A stretch of 64,000 nucleotides of DNA from Burkholderiales bacterium (GTDB taxonomy: Bacteria > Pseudomonadota > Gammaproteobacteria > Burkholderiales > SG8-41), in assembly GCA_036262035.1 (NCBI GenBank), contig DATAJS010000028.1, forward strand, positions 91,149 to 155,148, read 5' to 3'. The notes under the pieces were generated by a model. The model had not been told where the DNA came from and ran no database searches. It saw only the letters and a program-made list of their open reading frames with translations. The position numbers were made by a program, and so were the translations under genes. Shown piece after piece: positions 1 to 12,915 of the stretch; the stretch's first letter is position 1, and every line of letters begins with the position of its first letter.

Positions 1-816
1 AGCGAGCTCATCGATCGCGCGCAGCATGTCGGCGTCGTCGGTGAGCGTCTCGGCGATCGCGCCGTTGCACGCCGTGCGCGCCGCCACGCCGCGGCGCATG
101 AGCTTCGCGGCGTGCACGAGCAGGCGCGTCGACGCGCCTTCGTCGAGTCCGCTGCCCTTGAGGTTGCGCGTCATGTGCGCCAGCCGCACGAGCTTGTCCG
201 CGATCTCGGCGCCGACGCCGCTTTCGGTCGCGACGACCTTCGCTTCGAGTGAGGCATCGGGGTAGTCGAACTCGATCGTGACGAAGCGCTGCCGCGTGCT
301 TTGCTTCAGCTCCTTCATCACGCTCTGGTAGCCGGGGTTGTACGAGAGCGCGAGCATGAACTCCGGCGGGGCCTGCAGGAGCTCGCCGCGCTTTTCCATC
401 GCCAGCACGCGGCGCTCGTCCGCGAGCGGGTGGATGACGACGGTGGTGTCGCGGCGCGCTTCGACGACCTCGTCGAGGTAGCAGATCGCGCCGGCGCGCA
501 CCGCGCGGGTGAGCGGCCCGTCGATCCACACCGTTTCCTGATTGGTGATGAGGTAGCGGCCGACGAGGTCGGAAGCCGTGAGGTCGTCGTGGCACGAGAC
601 CGTCTGCAGCGGGCGTGCAAGCCGCCACGCCATGTGCTCCACGAAGCGGGTTTTGCCGCAGCCGGTCGGTCCTTTGAGCAGAACCGGCAGCCTGCACTCG
701 TAAGCGGCCTCGAAGAGTGCGATTTCTTGGTGTACCGGTTCGTAGTAGGGCTCGTCGGCGATCACCCGCAGCTCGGACTCGAGCGTCCGCGGGCGTAGGG
801 AAGCGATGCTGGTCAA
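1..816 (-). CDS. cbbQ: CbbQ/NirQ/NorQ-family AAA+ ATPase (3' end cut by window edge)
   Basis: MoxR-type AAA+ ATPase of the CbbQ/NirQ/NorQ group. These proteins work with a von Willebrand-domain partner (CbbO or NorD) to activate or assemble a client metalloenzyme such as RuBisCO or nitric oxide reductase. Seen: Walker A GPTGCGKT at about residues 49-56, Walker B-like ICYLDEV, and the family blocks LSYNPGYQ and STRQRF. The reading frame opens with TTG at 816 (codon 816-814), preceded by AGGA at a normal distance. No in-frame ATG lies nearby, so TTG is preferred. The frame is still open at base 1 after 272 codons, near the usual family length, so only a few residues should be missing. The client cannot be decided because the downstream partner is outside the window; the symbol is a best guess among cbbQ, norQ and nirQ. 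Confidence 0.8.
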   Translation of the reverse strand, partial: MTSIASLRPRTLESELRVIADEPYYEPVHQEIALFEAAYECRLPVLLKGPTGCGKTRFVEHMAWRLARPLQTVSCHDDLTASDLVGRYLITNQETVWIDGPLTRAVRAGAICYLDEVVEARRDTTVVIHPLADERRVLAMEKRGELLQAPPEFMLALSYNPGYQSVMKELKQSTRQRFVTIEFDYPDASLEAKVVATESGVGAEIADKLVRLAHMTRNLKGSGLDEGASTRLLVHAAKLMRRGVAARTACNGAIAETLTDDADMLRAIDELA

Positions 817-960
817 AGCGAATCCTGGGTTCTGAAGAAGGGTTTGCCCTGACGCGGATCTCGAAAAAGTCCGCGATCCAGGCGAGATACTGGTCCAATT
901 GTTTGATGCTAAGATGAATTATTTTGCCATTTATCAAGATAGAAAGTCTGAGCACTACGC

Positions 961-2430
961 ATGCAAAGACGAGTGTGGTTGAGTCGGGCGCTGGTCGCGC
1001 TCGGACTCGCAGCCTATGCGGGGAGCGGTTGGAGTCAGCAGTCCTGGTGGAATAACTGGTTCAAGATGCCCGGAAGCACGGCGGTAACCTCGCCGGAGCC
1101 CGGTGTCGCCTGGCAGCCCCAAAGCCCTTTACCGCCTGTAACAGCACCGCCGGTCGCCCCTGCGCCCGAGCGCGGCGCCGCGCCGGTCACTCTGGCGGAG
1201 CTGACCGAGTTCGCGCTGCGCAACAATCCCCGCGCACGCCAGGCATGGGCGGCGGCGCGAGCCGCCGCGGCGGGCGTTGCGGTCGAGGAGGCCGATTTCC
1301 TGCCGCAGTTGAGCGGTCTCGTCGGCCTCAACCGCATACGCCCGGTGTCCGGGACCACCGGCGCCGTTTCGCCGTGGCAGACGCGCTACGGCCCCTCGGT
1401 CAATCTCACCTACGTTCTGTTCGATCTCGCGCGCGCCGATCAGGTTCGCGCCGCCGAATACCGGCTGCTCGCCGCTAACCTCCAGCAGAACCGCGTCCTG
1501 CAGGACGTGGTGTTCCAGGTGGAGCAGGCCTATTTCAGGCTGCGCGGTCTCGAGCTGCTGGTGCGCGTGAACGAGCTCAGCCTCAAGAACCTGCGCACCT
1601 CGCTCGACGCGGCGAATCGCCGCCGGGAATCGGGACTCGCCACCGTCGCCGACGTCTATCGCGCGGACACCCAGGTCGCGCAGGCCGACGTCACGCTGAT
1701 CCGCAGCCGCGGCGAGTTCGAGAAAGCGCGCGGCCAGCTCGCCTCCGCGGTCGGGCTTGCTGTGAATCAGACGCTCACCCTCCCGCCGATGGGCGAGATT
1801 CCCGAGATCAAGGAGCTGATGAGCTCGGTCGACGAGCTCCTCGACCGCGCGCGTGCGAGCCGCCCCGACCTGGTTGCCGCCGAAGCCCAGGTGCGCGCCG
1901 CGCGCGCGAGTGCGGACGCTGCATCGAAAGCGAACCTGCCCACGCTCGAGCTCAACGGCGTCGCGGGCAAGACCGGCTTCCTCAACAGCGCGAGCCGCGA
2001 CAACCCGATCGCCACCAACTACAACATCGGCCTCGCCCTGCGCATCCCGATCTTCACCGGCTTCCGCGACCGATCGCTGACCGCGCAGGCGCAGGCGCTC
2101 GCGGACCAGGCCGAGGCTTCGCGCGACGTGCTCTATCGCCAGACCGAGCTCGACGTGTGGCAGGCGTATTACGATGTGAAGACCGCGGCCGGCGGCATCA
2201 GCAGCACCGACGCGCAAGTGAAGTCGGCGGAGCAGACGGCGCAGGCGACGCTCGCGCGTTACCAGGCGGGTTTCGGCAGCATCCTCGATCTCATCACGGC
2301 CCAGCAGGACGAATCGAATGCGCGCGTGCAGCGCATTCAGTCGTATCTCGACTGGTACACGGCGGTCGCGAGGCTGCAGTTTTCGACGGGATTCGGCGAG
2401 GTACTCGCCGCGGCGAGCGGAAAAAAATGA
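961..2430 (+). CDS. TolC-family outer membrane efflux channel
   Basis: Outer-membrane channel of a tripartite RND pump. The 489-residue product starts with a cleavable signal peptide (hydrophobic run ALVALGLAAYAGSGWSQ). A proline-rich linker follows, then two OEP repeats starting near residue 77 (LAELTEFALRNNPRARQAW) and near residue 290. Long alpha-helical stretches rich in Ala, Gln and Arg suit the periplasmic barrel. It is the first gene of a three-gene operon; its stop overlaps the next start (ATGA at 2427-2430). No N-terminal lipobox cysteine was seen, unlike many OprM/NodT proteins. Substrate range cannot be read from sequence. Confidence 0.93.
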   Translation: MQRRVWLSRALVALGLAAYAGSGWSQQSWWNNWFKMPGSTAVTSPEPGVAWQPQSPLPPVTAPPVAPAPERGAAPVTLAELTEFALRNNPRARQAWAAARAAAAGVAVEEADFLPQLSGLVGLNRIRPVSGTTGAVSPWQTRYGPSVNLTYVLFDLARADQVRAAEYRLLAANLQQNRVLQDVVFQVEQAYFRLRGLELLVRVNELSLKNLRTSLDAANRRRESGLATVADVYRADTQVAQADVTLIRSRGEFEKARGQLASAVGLAVNQTLTLPPMGEIPEIKELMSSVDELLDRARASRPDLVAAEAQVRAARASADAASKANLPTLELNGVAGKTGFLNSASRDNPIATNYNIGLALRIPIFTGFRDRSLTAQAQALADQAEASRDVLYRQTELDVWQAYYDVKTAAGGISSTDAQVKSAEQTAQATLARYQAGFGSILDLITAQQDESNARVQRIQSYLDWYTAVARLQFSTGFGEVLAAASGKK

Positions 2431-3668
2431 AACGTTTGACGATGCTTCTGGTTTTTGCGGTGATCGGCGCCGTGGTAGCGGGGGGCTACTGGTACTGGAA
2501 CCAGCAGGCGAGCGGCGCGACCGCGACCGATACCGGGGGAGGCAAAGCCAAGAAGGGCAAGGGAAAAGGGAAGGGGGGCGGCGGCCCGCTGACGGTGCGC
2601 GCCGTGCAGGCGGTGGTGAAGCCGATGCCGGTGCTCATCGAAGCGGTGGGTACGGTGGAAGCGGAGCACAGCGTGCAGGTCCGCGCGCAGGTGAGCGGTG
2701 TGCTCGAGCGCGTCATGTTCAAGGAAGGCGACCGGGTCAAGCAGGGCCAGCTCCTGTTCCAGATCGACCCGCGGACTTTCCAGGCGCAGTACAACCAGGC
2801 GCTCGCGGCGCTCGCGCGCGACAAGGCGCAGCTCGAGAATGCGAAGGCGCAGCAGGAGCGCCTCGCGCCGCTGCTCAAGCGCGAGTTCATCACGCGCCAG
2901 GAATACGACGTGGCGGTGACTTCGGCCAAGTCGTTGGAAGCCACGGTGGCCGCGGACCAGGCCGCAGCGGAGCAGGCGCGCATCCAGCTGGGCTACTCGC
3001 GGATCGCGGCGCCGATCTCGGGTCGAACCGGCACGCTCGCGGTCAAGTCCGGCAACCTCGTGCAGGCCGCCGGCACCGGCGCGCCGCTCGTCACGATCAA
3101 CAGCATGGATCCGATACTCGTCGGCTTCAGCATCCCCGAGCGGCAACTGGACGAGATCCGGCGCTATAGCTCCGACCGCAACATGCGCATCGACATCCTG
3201 CCCGACCGTACCGGGCCGGCGGTCGCCGAGGGCAAGCTCGTGTTCATCGACAATACCGTGACGCCGCAGAGCGGCACGGTGCTGCTGAAAACCCGCGTAT
3301 CGAATGCGAACGAGGTGATCTGGCCGGGACAGTTCGTGAACGTTCGTGTGGTCCTCACGATCGAACCCGAATCGGTGGTCGTGCCGGAGGCCGCGGTTCA
3401 GCCCGGGCAGGACGGGAGCTTCGTCTATCTCATCGACGATCAGAGCAAGGTTCGCGTCCAGCCGGTGAAGGTCGCGCGACAGATCGGGCAGGAGATCGTC
3501 ATCGCCCAGGGGATCAAGGGCGGCGACCAGGTGATCACCGAGATTCCGCAGGCGCTGCAGCCCGGAGCCACGGTGCGCCTGCGCGAGCAGGCCGATGACG
3601 CCTCCGGTCAGGGCAAGGGCAAGGGAAAAGGCAAGGGCAAGGGTAAATCCAAGGACGCCGCCCAATGA
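2427..3668 (+). CDS. RND efflux periplasmic adaptor (membrane fusion protein)
   Basis: Adaptor linking the inner-membrane pump to the outer channel. It has 413 residues: an N-terminal signal/anchor helix (residues about 5-22), a biotinyl-lipoyl-like half motif (GTVEAEHSVQVRAQVSG), an alpha-hairpin coiled coil, the second lipoyl half (YSRIAAPISGRTG) and a beta-barrel. The start at 2427 is chosen because it overlaps the tolC stop by 4 nt and gives a proper export signal. Odd: a Lys/Gly-rich low-complexity stretch follows the anchor (about residues 37-54), and a second one forms the C-terminus (GKGKGKGKGKGKSKDAAQ), encoded by a GGCAAG-type hexamer run at 3608-3655. Most AcrA/MdtA homologues lack such tails. 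The stop overlaps the pump gene start. Confidence 0.93.
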   Translation: MKRLTMLLVFAVIGAVVAGGYWYWNQQASGATATDTGGGKAKKGKGKGKGGGGPLTVRAVQAVVKPMPVLIEAVGTVEAEHSVQVRAQVSGVLERVMFKEGDRVKQGQLLFQIDPRTFQAQYNQALAALARDKAQLENAKAQQERLAPLLKREFITRQEYDVAVTSAKSLEATVAADQAAAEQARIQLGYSRIAAPISGRTGTLAVKSGNLVQAAGTGAPLVTINSMDPILVGFSIPERQLDEIRRYSSDRNMRIDILPDRTGPAVAEGKLVFIDNTVTPQSGTVLLKTRVSNANEVIWPGQFVNVRVVLTIEPESVVVPEAAVQPGQDGSFVYLIDDQSKVRVQPVKVARQIGQEIVIAQGIKGGDQVITEIPQALQPGATVRLREQADDASGQGKGKGKGKGKGKSKDAAQ

Positions 3669-6600
3669 ATCTTTCCAAGATCTTCATCGTGAGGCCGATC
3701 GCCACGACGGTGCTCGTGGCGGCAGTGATCATCTTCGGCCTGATCGCGTTCTGGACGCTGCCGGTGAACGATCTGCCGAACGTCGATTTCCCGACGATAC
3801 AGGTCACGGCGGAGCTCAGAGGCGCCAATCCCGAGGTGATGGCGTCCACCGTCGCCACGCCGCTCGAGCGCCAGTTCAGCCAGATCGCCGGCGTCGAGAC
3901 GATGAACTCGGTGAACAACACCGGACGCACGCGCATCACGCTGCAATTCAGCCTGCAGCGCGACATCGACTCCGCCGCGCAGGACGTGCAGACCGCGATC
4001 TCACAGGCGATGCGCCGCCTGCCCGACGGCATCGATCCGCCGACGCTGCGCAAGGTCAACCCCGCGGATTTCTCGATCATCACGCTCGCGCTCAGCGCCA
4101 AGCATCTGCCGCTGCAGGAGCTCGACAATTTCGCCGACACCCACGTGGCACAGCGGCTGTCGATGATCAACGGCGTCGCGCAGGTGACGATCTTCGGCTC
4201 GCAGAAGTACGCCGTGCGGGTCTACGTCAATCCCGAAGCGCTGGCGAAGCGCGAGCTCGGCCTCGACAAGGTCGTCGCGGCGATCCAGAACGCGAACAGC
4301 AACCTGCCGTCCGGCGTGCTGCAGGGCTCCGCGCGCAATTTCACAGTGAAGTCTTCGGCCAAGCTCGAGCGCGCCAAGAACTTCGACAACCTGATCGTCG
4401 CCTATCAGAACGGCATGCCGGTGCGCCTGGCCGACGTGGGCTATGCCGAGGACAGCGTCGAAAACATCAAAGCCAAGAGCTGGCTGAACGGTGAGCGCAA
4501 CATCGGTCTCGCGGTGTATCGCCAGCCGGGGGCGAACACCGTCGAAGTCGTGAAGAACATTCGCGCGATGTTCGCCGAGATCGAGCGACAGGCGCCGCCG
4601 GGCGTTCGCATCAGCGTCGTGAACGATCGTTCCGAGTTCATCAAGGCCTCGATCGACGAGGTGGATTTCCACCTCCTGCTCTCGGTCGGACTGGTCGTGC
4701 TCGTGATCCTCGTTTTCCTGCGCAATGCGCGCTCGACGCTGATCACCGCGCTCATCCTTCCGACGTCGGTGATCGGAACGTTCGCGGCGATGTATCTGCT
4801 CGGATTCAGCATCAACAACCTGTCGCTGATGGCGATCATCCTCGCGGTCGGCTTCGTCGTCGACGACGCGATCGTGGTCCTCGAGAACATCACGCGCCAC
4901 ATGGAGATGGGCAAGGACCGCATGCAGGCGGCGCTCGACGGCTCGCAGGAGATCGCGTTCACGGTGCTGTCGATGACGATCTCGCTGTCCGCCGTGTTCA
5001 TTCCGATCCTGTTCATGCAGGGCATACTCGGGCGGCTCTTCCGCGAATTCGCCGTCACGGTGGGCGCGGCGGTCCTGATCTCCGGCATCGTCGCCTTGTC
5101 GCTCACGCCGATGCTCTGCAGCCGGCTCCTCAGGCCGGTTCACAGCCACGGCCGCGTGTATCAGTTCTTCGAGCGGGGCTTCGATCTGGCGCGCGACTTC
5201 TACGGGTCGACCCTGCGCTGGACCATCCGTCACACGCTGCTGATGGTGGTGGTGTCCGTCGTCTTTCTCGTGCTCACCGGTGTCATCTACAAGCTGGTGC
5301 CGCAGGGATTCATCCCGCGCCAGGACACCGGAGTGATCTTCGGCAACACGCGCGCGCCCGAGGGCGTCACGTTCGCGGACCTGGAGCGCCGCCAGAAGGC
5401 GGCGTCGGCCATCGTGCAGAAGCATCCCGACGTCGAAGCAGTGATGTCCACGGCGGGGCAGGGCACGGGCGGCGCGGTCGGCGACAACATCGGGCGGCTC
5501 ATCGTCCGGCTGAAGCCGCGTGAGGAGCGCAAGCTGGGCGCCGACGAGGTCATTCAGACGCTGCGGCGGCAGTTTGCGGGCGGCGCGCAGGGCCTTCAGA
5601 TGTTCATGAACAATCCGCCCGCCATCAACATCGGCGGGCTTACCGGGAATGCCGACTACCAGATGGTGGTGCAGGGTACCGACCTGAAGGTGTTGTACGA
5701 TTCGGCGCAGGAGCTGGAAGCGCGTTTGCGTGAATCGCACGACTTCCGGGAAGTGAGCACCAATCTCGAGCTGCGTAATCCGGAGATACGCATCAACATT
5801 CTGCGCGATCGCGCCGCGGCTCTCGGCGTGTCGCCGCAGCAGATCGAGACGACGCTGTACAACGCGTACGGCGGGCGCCAGATCAGCACGCTCTACGGCG
5901 CGACCGATCAGTATCTGGTGATGCTCGAGCTCGACCCGCGCTTCCAGCGCGACATCAATGCGCTGCGTTCGCTCTACGTGCAGTCGAGCTCGGGGAGCAT
6001 GGTTCCGATCAACGCCGTTGCCGACATCCAGATCGGCGTCGGGCCCGTATCGGTCAGCCACTACGGACAGCTGTCGTCGGTCGTCATCTCGTTCAATCTC
6101 GCGCCCGCAGTTTCGATCGGCGACGCGGTCATCAGGGCGCAGGAAATCGCGCGGGAGACGCTGCCGAGCGGTGTCTCGGCCACGATGGCCGGCAGCGCCA
6201 AGGCTTTCGAAGATGCTTTCCGCACGCTGCCGGTCCTGCTGCTCATCACCATCCTCGTCATCTACATGGTGCTTGCCATCCTCTACGAGCATTACGGGCA
6301 CCCGGTGACGATTCTCACGGCGTTGCCGTTCGCGGGATTCGGCGCGCTGCTCATGCTTTGGCTGTTCGACATGGAGCTGAACATCTTCAGCTTCGTCGGC
6401 ATCATCCTGCTGGTCGGTCTGGTGAAGAAGAACGGCATCATGATGGTCGACTTCGCGCTCCAGCTTCAGCGCGAGCAGAACCTCTCGCCCGCCGAGGCCA
6501 TCGTCGAAGCGTCGATCATTCGCTTCCGGCCGATCATGATGACGACCATGGCGGCGATCTGCGCGACGCTCCCGTTGGCGTTCGGCACGGGCACGGGCTC

Positions 6601-6754
6601 GGAGATGCGGCAGCCGCTGGGTATCGCAGTCGTGGGCGGCCTCGTGTTCTCACAGCTCCTGACGCTGTACGTGACGCCGACCTTTTACGTGACGATGGAG
6701 CGCTTCGCGCGCTTCCTGCGTCGGCGACGCCAGCCCGCCGCCGCGGCTTCGTAA
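3665..6754 (+). CDS. RND multidrug efflux permease (HAE1/AcrB-MdtB type)
   Basis: Proton-driven inner-membrane pump of 1029 residues, the normal length of the hydrophobe/amphiphile efflux family. Seen: N-terminal transmembrane helix (IATTVLVAAVIIFGLIAF), the family phrase NVDFPTIQV, two large periplasmic loops, and 12 predicted membrane helices in two sets. The proton-relay pair is D400-D401 in GFVVDDAIVV. The second-half repeat reads GLVKKNGIMMVDFA. It is the last gene of the tolC-adaptor-pump operon (4-nt overlap). Homologues close to MdtB/MdtC-like single pumps fit best. No adjacent TetR or MarR regulator is visible, so control is unknown. Confidence 0.95.
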   Translation: MNLSKIFIVRPIATTVLVAAVIIFGLIAFWTLPVNDLPNVDFPTIQVTAELRGANPEVMASTVATPLERQFSQIAGVETMNSVNNTGRTRITLQFSLQRDIDSAAQDVQTAISQAMRRLPDGIDPPTLRKVNPADFSIITLALSAKHLPLQELDNFADTHVAQRLSMINGVAQVTIFGSQKYAVRVYVNPEALAKRELGLDKVVAAIQNANSNLPSGVLQGSARNFTVKSSAKLERAKNFDNLIVAYQNGMPVRLADVGYAEDSVENIKAKSWLNGERNIGLAVYRQPGANTVEVVKNIRAMFAEIERQAPPGVRISVVNDRSEFIKASIDEVDFHLLLSVGLVVLVILVFLRNARSTLITALILPTSVIGTFAAMYLLGFSINNLSLMAIILAVGFVVDDAIVVLENITRHMEMGKDRMQAALDGSQEIAFTVLSMTISLSAVFIPILFMQGILGRLFREFAVTVGAAVLISGIVALSLTPMLCSRLLRPVHSHGRVYQFFERGFDLARDFYGSTLRWTIRHTLLMVVVSVVFLVLTGVIYKLVPQGFIPRQDTGVIFGNTRAPEGVTFADLERRQKAASAIVQKHPDVEAVMSTAGQGTGGAVGDNIGRLIVRLKPREERKLGADEVIQTLRRQFAGGAQGLQMFMNNPPAINIGGLTGNADYQMVVQGTDLKVLYDSAQELEARLRESHDFREVSTNLELRNPEIRINILRDRAAALGVSPQQIETTLYNAYGGRQISTLYGATDQYLVMLELDPRFQRDINALRSLYVQSSSGSMVPINAVADIQIGVGPVSVSHYGQLSSVVISFNLAPAVSIGDAVIRAQEIARETLPSGVSATMAGSAKAFEDAFRTLPVLLLITILVIYMVLAILYEHYGHPVTILTALPFAGFGALLMLWLFDMELNIFSFVGIILLVGLVKKNGIMMVDFALQLQREQNLSPAEAIVEASIIRFRPIMMTTMAAICATLPLAFGTGTGSEMRQPLGIAVVGGLVFSQLLTLYVTPTFYVTMERFARFLRRRRQPAAAAS

Positions 6755-6972
6755 AAAAAATCTCAAAAAGGGGTTCCATTCCGCGCGAGCCTTCAATTAG
6801 AATTCGCGCCTCGCGTTGATTCACGCCGCCGGCAGTCGAGGCGGGGCGCAAAAAAGGTAAGGCAAGGAACTTCCTTCTAGCGCTTAAGTCGGATAGAATC
6901 GCGCTCCCGCTGATGCAGTTGGCGGGACCCCGGAAGAGCGCCGGGGAGGGCAGAAAAAGTTGCAAAAACAAC

Positions 6973-7001
6973 TTCCCAAATGCCCGAAAGTGGGATAAAA
7001 T
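6973..7001 (+). promoter_or_regulatory. Candidate rrn promoter (upstream)
   Basis: -35 TTCCCA (6973-6978), 17-bp spacer, -10 TAAAAT (6996-7001). The -35 matches 4 of 6 consensus positions and the -10 matches 5 of 6. A run of A/T (AAAAAGTTGCAAAAACAA) lies just upstream and could act as an UP element. Position 5' of a boxA-like sequence fits an rRNA P1-type promoter; this is inference from pattern only. Confidence 0.45.
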
Positions 7002-7055
7002 GCTCAGCTGACGCGGGCGGCCTTAGGGTTGACGCGACAGCGAAAAGTAGGACCC

Positions 7056-7070
7056 GCTCTTTAAGAATTC
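7056..7070 (+). promoter_or_regulatory. boxA-like antitermination element 1
   Basis: GCTCTTTAAGAATTC closely resembles the E. coli rrn leader boxA (TGCTCTTTAACAATTTA), which recruits the NusB/NusE antitermination complex. It lies upstream of the tRNA-fMet gene, so transcripts from the upstream promoter would carry it ahead of that tRNA. Confidence 0.5.
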
Positions 7071-7164
7071 GGCAAGTTCTCCCACTCTCGACCGCAGGTG
7101 CGGGGCCCCTGGGGGCCGGTGCATTCGGCGGCTTGAGACGGCGTTAAAAAGATTTCCGAAGTGC

Positions 7165-7193
7165 TTGACGCCGAAACGAAAACTTGTCAAAAT
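7165..7193 (+). promoter_or_regulatory. Candidate promoter for tRNA-fMet / rrn operon
   Basis: -35 TTGACG (7165-7170), 17-bp spacer, -10 CAAAAT (7188-7193). A start near 7200 would begin transcription about 15 nt before the initiator tRNA. The near-consensus -35 and exact spacing make this the most convincing promoter in the region. Confidence 0.55.
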
Positions 7194-7214
7194 CGCGGTC
7201 TTGGTTGATTCGGA

Positions 7215-7291
7215 CGCGGGGTGGAGCAGTCTGGCAGCTCGTCGGGCTCATAACCCGAAGGTCATAGGTTCAAATCCTATCCCCGCTACCA
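7215..7291 (+). tRNA. Initiator tRNA-fMet (CAT)
   Basis: 77-nt cloverleaf ending in encoded CCA. The anticodon loop is CTCATAA (CAT). The anticodon stem has the three consecutive G-C pairs (GGG/CCC) typical of bacterial initiators. The acceptor starts CGCGGGG and ends CCCCGCT, leaving a C1-U72 mismatch in place of the usual initiator C1-A72; an unpaired 1-72 position is the formylation/initiator hallmark. It sits inside the rRNA leader, between two boxA-like sequences. Confidence 0.95.
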
Positions 7292-7378
7292 ATTCAATAC
7301 TGCGCGCCGTCATGCGGCGCGCAGGTCGGGCAAACGAAGTCTTCACTTCCGCTGTCCTGGGTCGACAGACCCGAAACC

Positions 7379-7394
7379 GCTCTTTAAAAATTTA
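7379..7394 (+). promoter_or_regulatory. boxA element 2 (16S leader)
   Basis: GCTCTTTAAAAATTTA is nearly the E. coli leader boxA and sits about 135 nt before the 16S gene, its standard position. Confidence 0.7.
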
Positions 7395-7397
7395 CAG

Positions 7398-7414
7398 CCG
7401 ATAAGTGTGGGCAC
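7398..7414 (+). other. 16S pre-rRNA processing stem, left arm
   Basis: This 17-base block pairs with 9090-9106 downstream of 16S with a single mismatch (CCGATAAGTGTGG against CCACACTTATCGG plus flanks). The two arms bracket the 16S gene, as expected for the RNase III stem that releases pre-16S rRNA. Confidence 0.7.
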
Positions 7415-7529
7415 TTGGTCTTGAGGGTGCCGCGCCGATCTTCGGGTCGGAACGGAATCTCAATACATTGAAGTTTGAAGTGCTCGCACGACAGTAATAC
7501 GTCAAGCGAGTTAATACTTTGCAGTGATT

Positions 7530-9184
<1,655 letters not shown>

Positions 9185-9261
9185 GGGTCTGTAGCTCAGT
9201 TGGTCAGAGCACACGCTTGATAAGCGTGGGGTCGATGGTTCAAATCCATCCAGACCCACCA
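9185..9261 (+). tRNA. tRNA-Ile (GAT)
   Basis: 77-nt cloverleaf, acceptor GGGTCTG/CAGACCC, anticodon loop TTGATAA (GAT), encoded CCA. It is the first of the usual Ile-Ala pair in the 16S-23S spacer. Confidence 0.97.
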
Positions 9262-9271
9262 CTTTTTAGTC

Positions 9272-9347
9272 GGGGGTGTAGCTCAGTTGGGAGAGCGCCT
9301 GCTTTGCAAGCAGGAGGTCATCGGTTCGATCCCGTTCACCTCCACCA
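9272..9347 (+). tRNA. tRNA-Ala (TGC)
   Basis: 76-nt cloverleaf, acceptor GGGGGTG/CACCTCC with a G3-U70 pair, the alanine identity element. The anticodon loop is TTTGCAA (TGC) and CCA is encoded. It follows tRNA-Ile by 10 nt. Confidence 0.97.
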
Positions 9348-9632
9348 CCATCACTTAAATCTTAGAGTTCGTTGTTGAACGTCGGGCCGTGCGCTCGGCA
9401 TTGAACAATCGGCTCTTCGAGTCGATCGGCTGTTCGTTCTTTAACAATACGGAAGAAGTAAAGGTCTCGGTTCGTTGCGAACCGCGGGTGCTGTTTGCCT
9501 GCGCGTGTGCTGCGAAGCGAGGCTGGGCAAAGATTGTATCGTTGCGTTCGAAGAGCACAAAAGGACTTCGAATGCGGCAAACACGAGTTCACCTTTAGCT
9601 CGAAGGCTTCGAACGCAAGTTCGAGGGCTCAG
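9348..9632 (+). other. tRNA-Ala to 23S spacer
   Basis: 285-nt spacer with the spacer boxA at 9436-9449 and several short inverted repeats (for example TTCGAA-containing hairpins at 9597-9627) that probably form part of the pre-23S processing stem. No gene. Confidence 0.6.
9436..9449 (+). promoter_or_regulatory. boxA element 3 (before 23S)
   Basis: TTCTTTAACAATAC matches the conserved spacer boxA that keeps the antitermination complex on polymerase before 23S transcription. Confidence 0.65.
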
Positions 9633-12533
<2,901 letters not shown>

Positions 12534-12616
12534 CGTGAGCGGTTGCGAGAGCAGCCCGAGCGAAGTGGATCGGTTTGCCAGAAACGATCGAAAGCCACTT
12601 TACTTCTTCCGAATTG

Positions 12617-12661
12617 GTGAAAAAACCGGGTCAGAGTCACGACTCTGCCCCGGGTTTTCAC
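12617..12661. repeat. Inverted repeat in 23S-5S spacer
   Basis: GTGAAAA and ACCGGG-TCAGAGTC pair across a tiny loop with GACTCTG-CCCCGGGT-TTTCAC, giving arms of about 20 bp with a few mismatches. The GGGTCAGA/TCTGCCCC core resembles the GGGGTCAGACCCC repeats at 13342 and 36066. It may also serve as a processing hairpin between 23S and 5S. Confidence 0.6.
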
Positions 12662-12670
12662 AAACAGCTA

Positions 12671-12787
12671 TGTCTGACGACCATAGCGAGTTGGAACCAC
12701 CCCTTCCCATTCCGAACAGGGCCGTGAAACGACTCAGCGCCGATGATAGTGCGGACTACCCGTGCGAAAGTAGGACATCGTCAGGCA
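12671..12787 (+). rRNA. rrf: 5S ribosomal RNA
   Basis: 117-nt 5S gene. The ends TGTCTGACGA and TCGTCAGGCA form the terminal helix. The internal block ACCCCTTCCCATTCCGAACAG is the conserved loop B/helix III region. It closes the rrn operon. Confidence 0.95.
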
Positions 12788-12799
12788 CCCATGAACGAA

Positions 12800-12830
12800 A
12801 ACGCCCCGGCCAAAAGCCGGGGCGTTTTTG
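12800..12830 (+). terminator. Rho-independent terminator of the rrn operon
   Basis: An 11-bp GC-rich stem AACGCCCCGGC / GCCGGGGCGTT with loop CAAAA, followed by TTTTTGTTTG. It lies 12 nt after the 5S gene. Confidence 0.9.
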
Positions 12831-12915
12831 TTTGTGCGCCTTACCACGTGTCCCCGGCTGCCGGCCCTATGGCTTAGGTTGATAACCCGCGTGTCTCTGC
12901 GTGCGTTCCACCGTC

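Larger units (their letters stand above)
6755..7214 (+). promoter_or_regulatory. rRNA operon promoter and leader region
   Basis: 460 nt without a gene, between the efflux operon and the first tRNA. It is the upstream control region of the rRNA operon. It contains AT-rich patches, three -10-like hexamers (TAGAAT at 6894, TAAAAT at 6996, CAAAAT at 7188) and one boxA-like element at 7056. The two better promoter candidates are listed separately. No ORF in it has coding character. Confidence 0.6.
7292..7529 (+). other. 16S leader
   Basis: Spacer between tRNA-fMet and 16S rRNA. It holds the second boxA (7379-7394) and the left arm of the 16S processing stem (7398-7414). Nothing protein-coding is apparent. 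Confidence 0.7.

Noticed and set aside
8..955. Long minus-strand open frame of 315 codons at the left edge
   Set aside because: It is an Arg-rich shadow; another minus-strand frame from TTG 816 encodes the clear AAA+ ATPase.
4001..6301. 766-codon frame opposite the RND pump gene
   Set aside because: His/Arg/Asp-rich mirror translation of a GC-rich gene; no domain or ribosome site.
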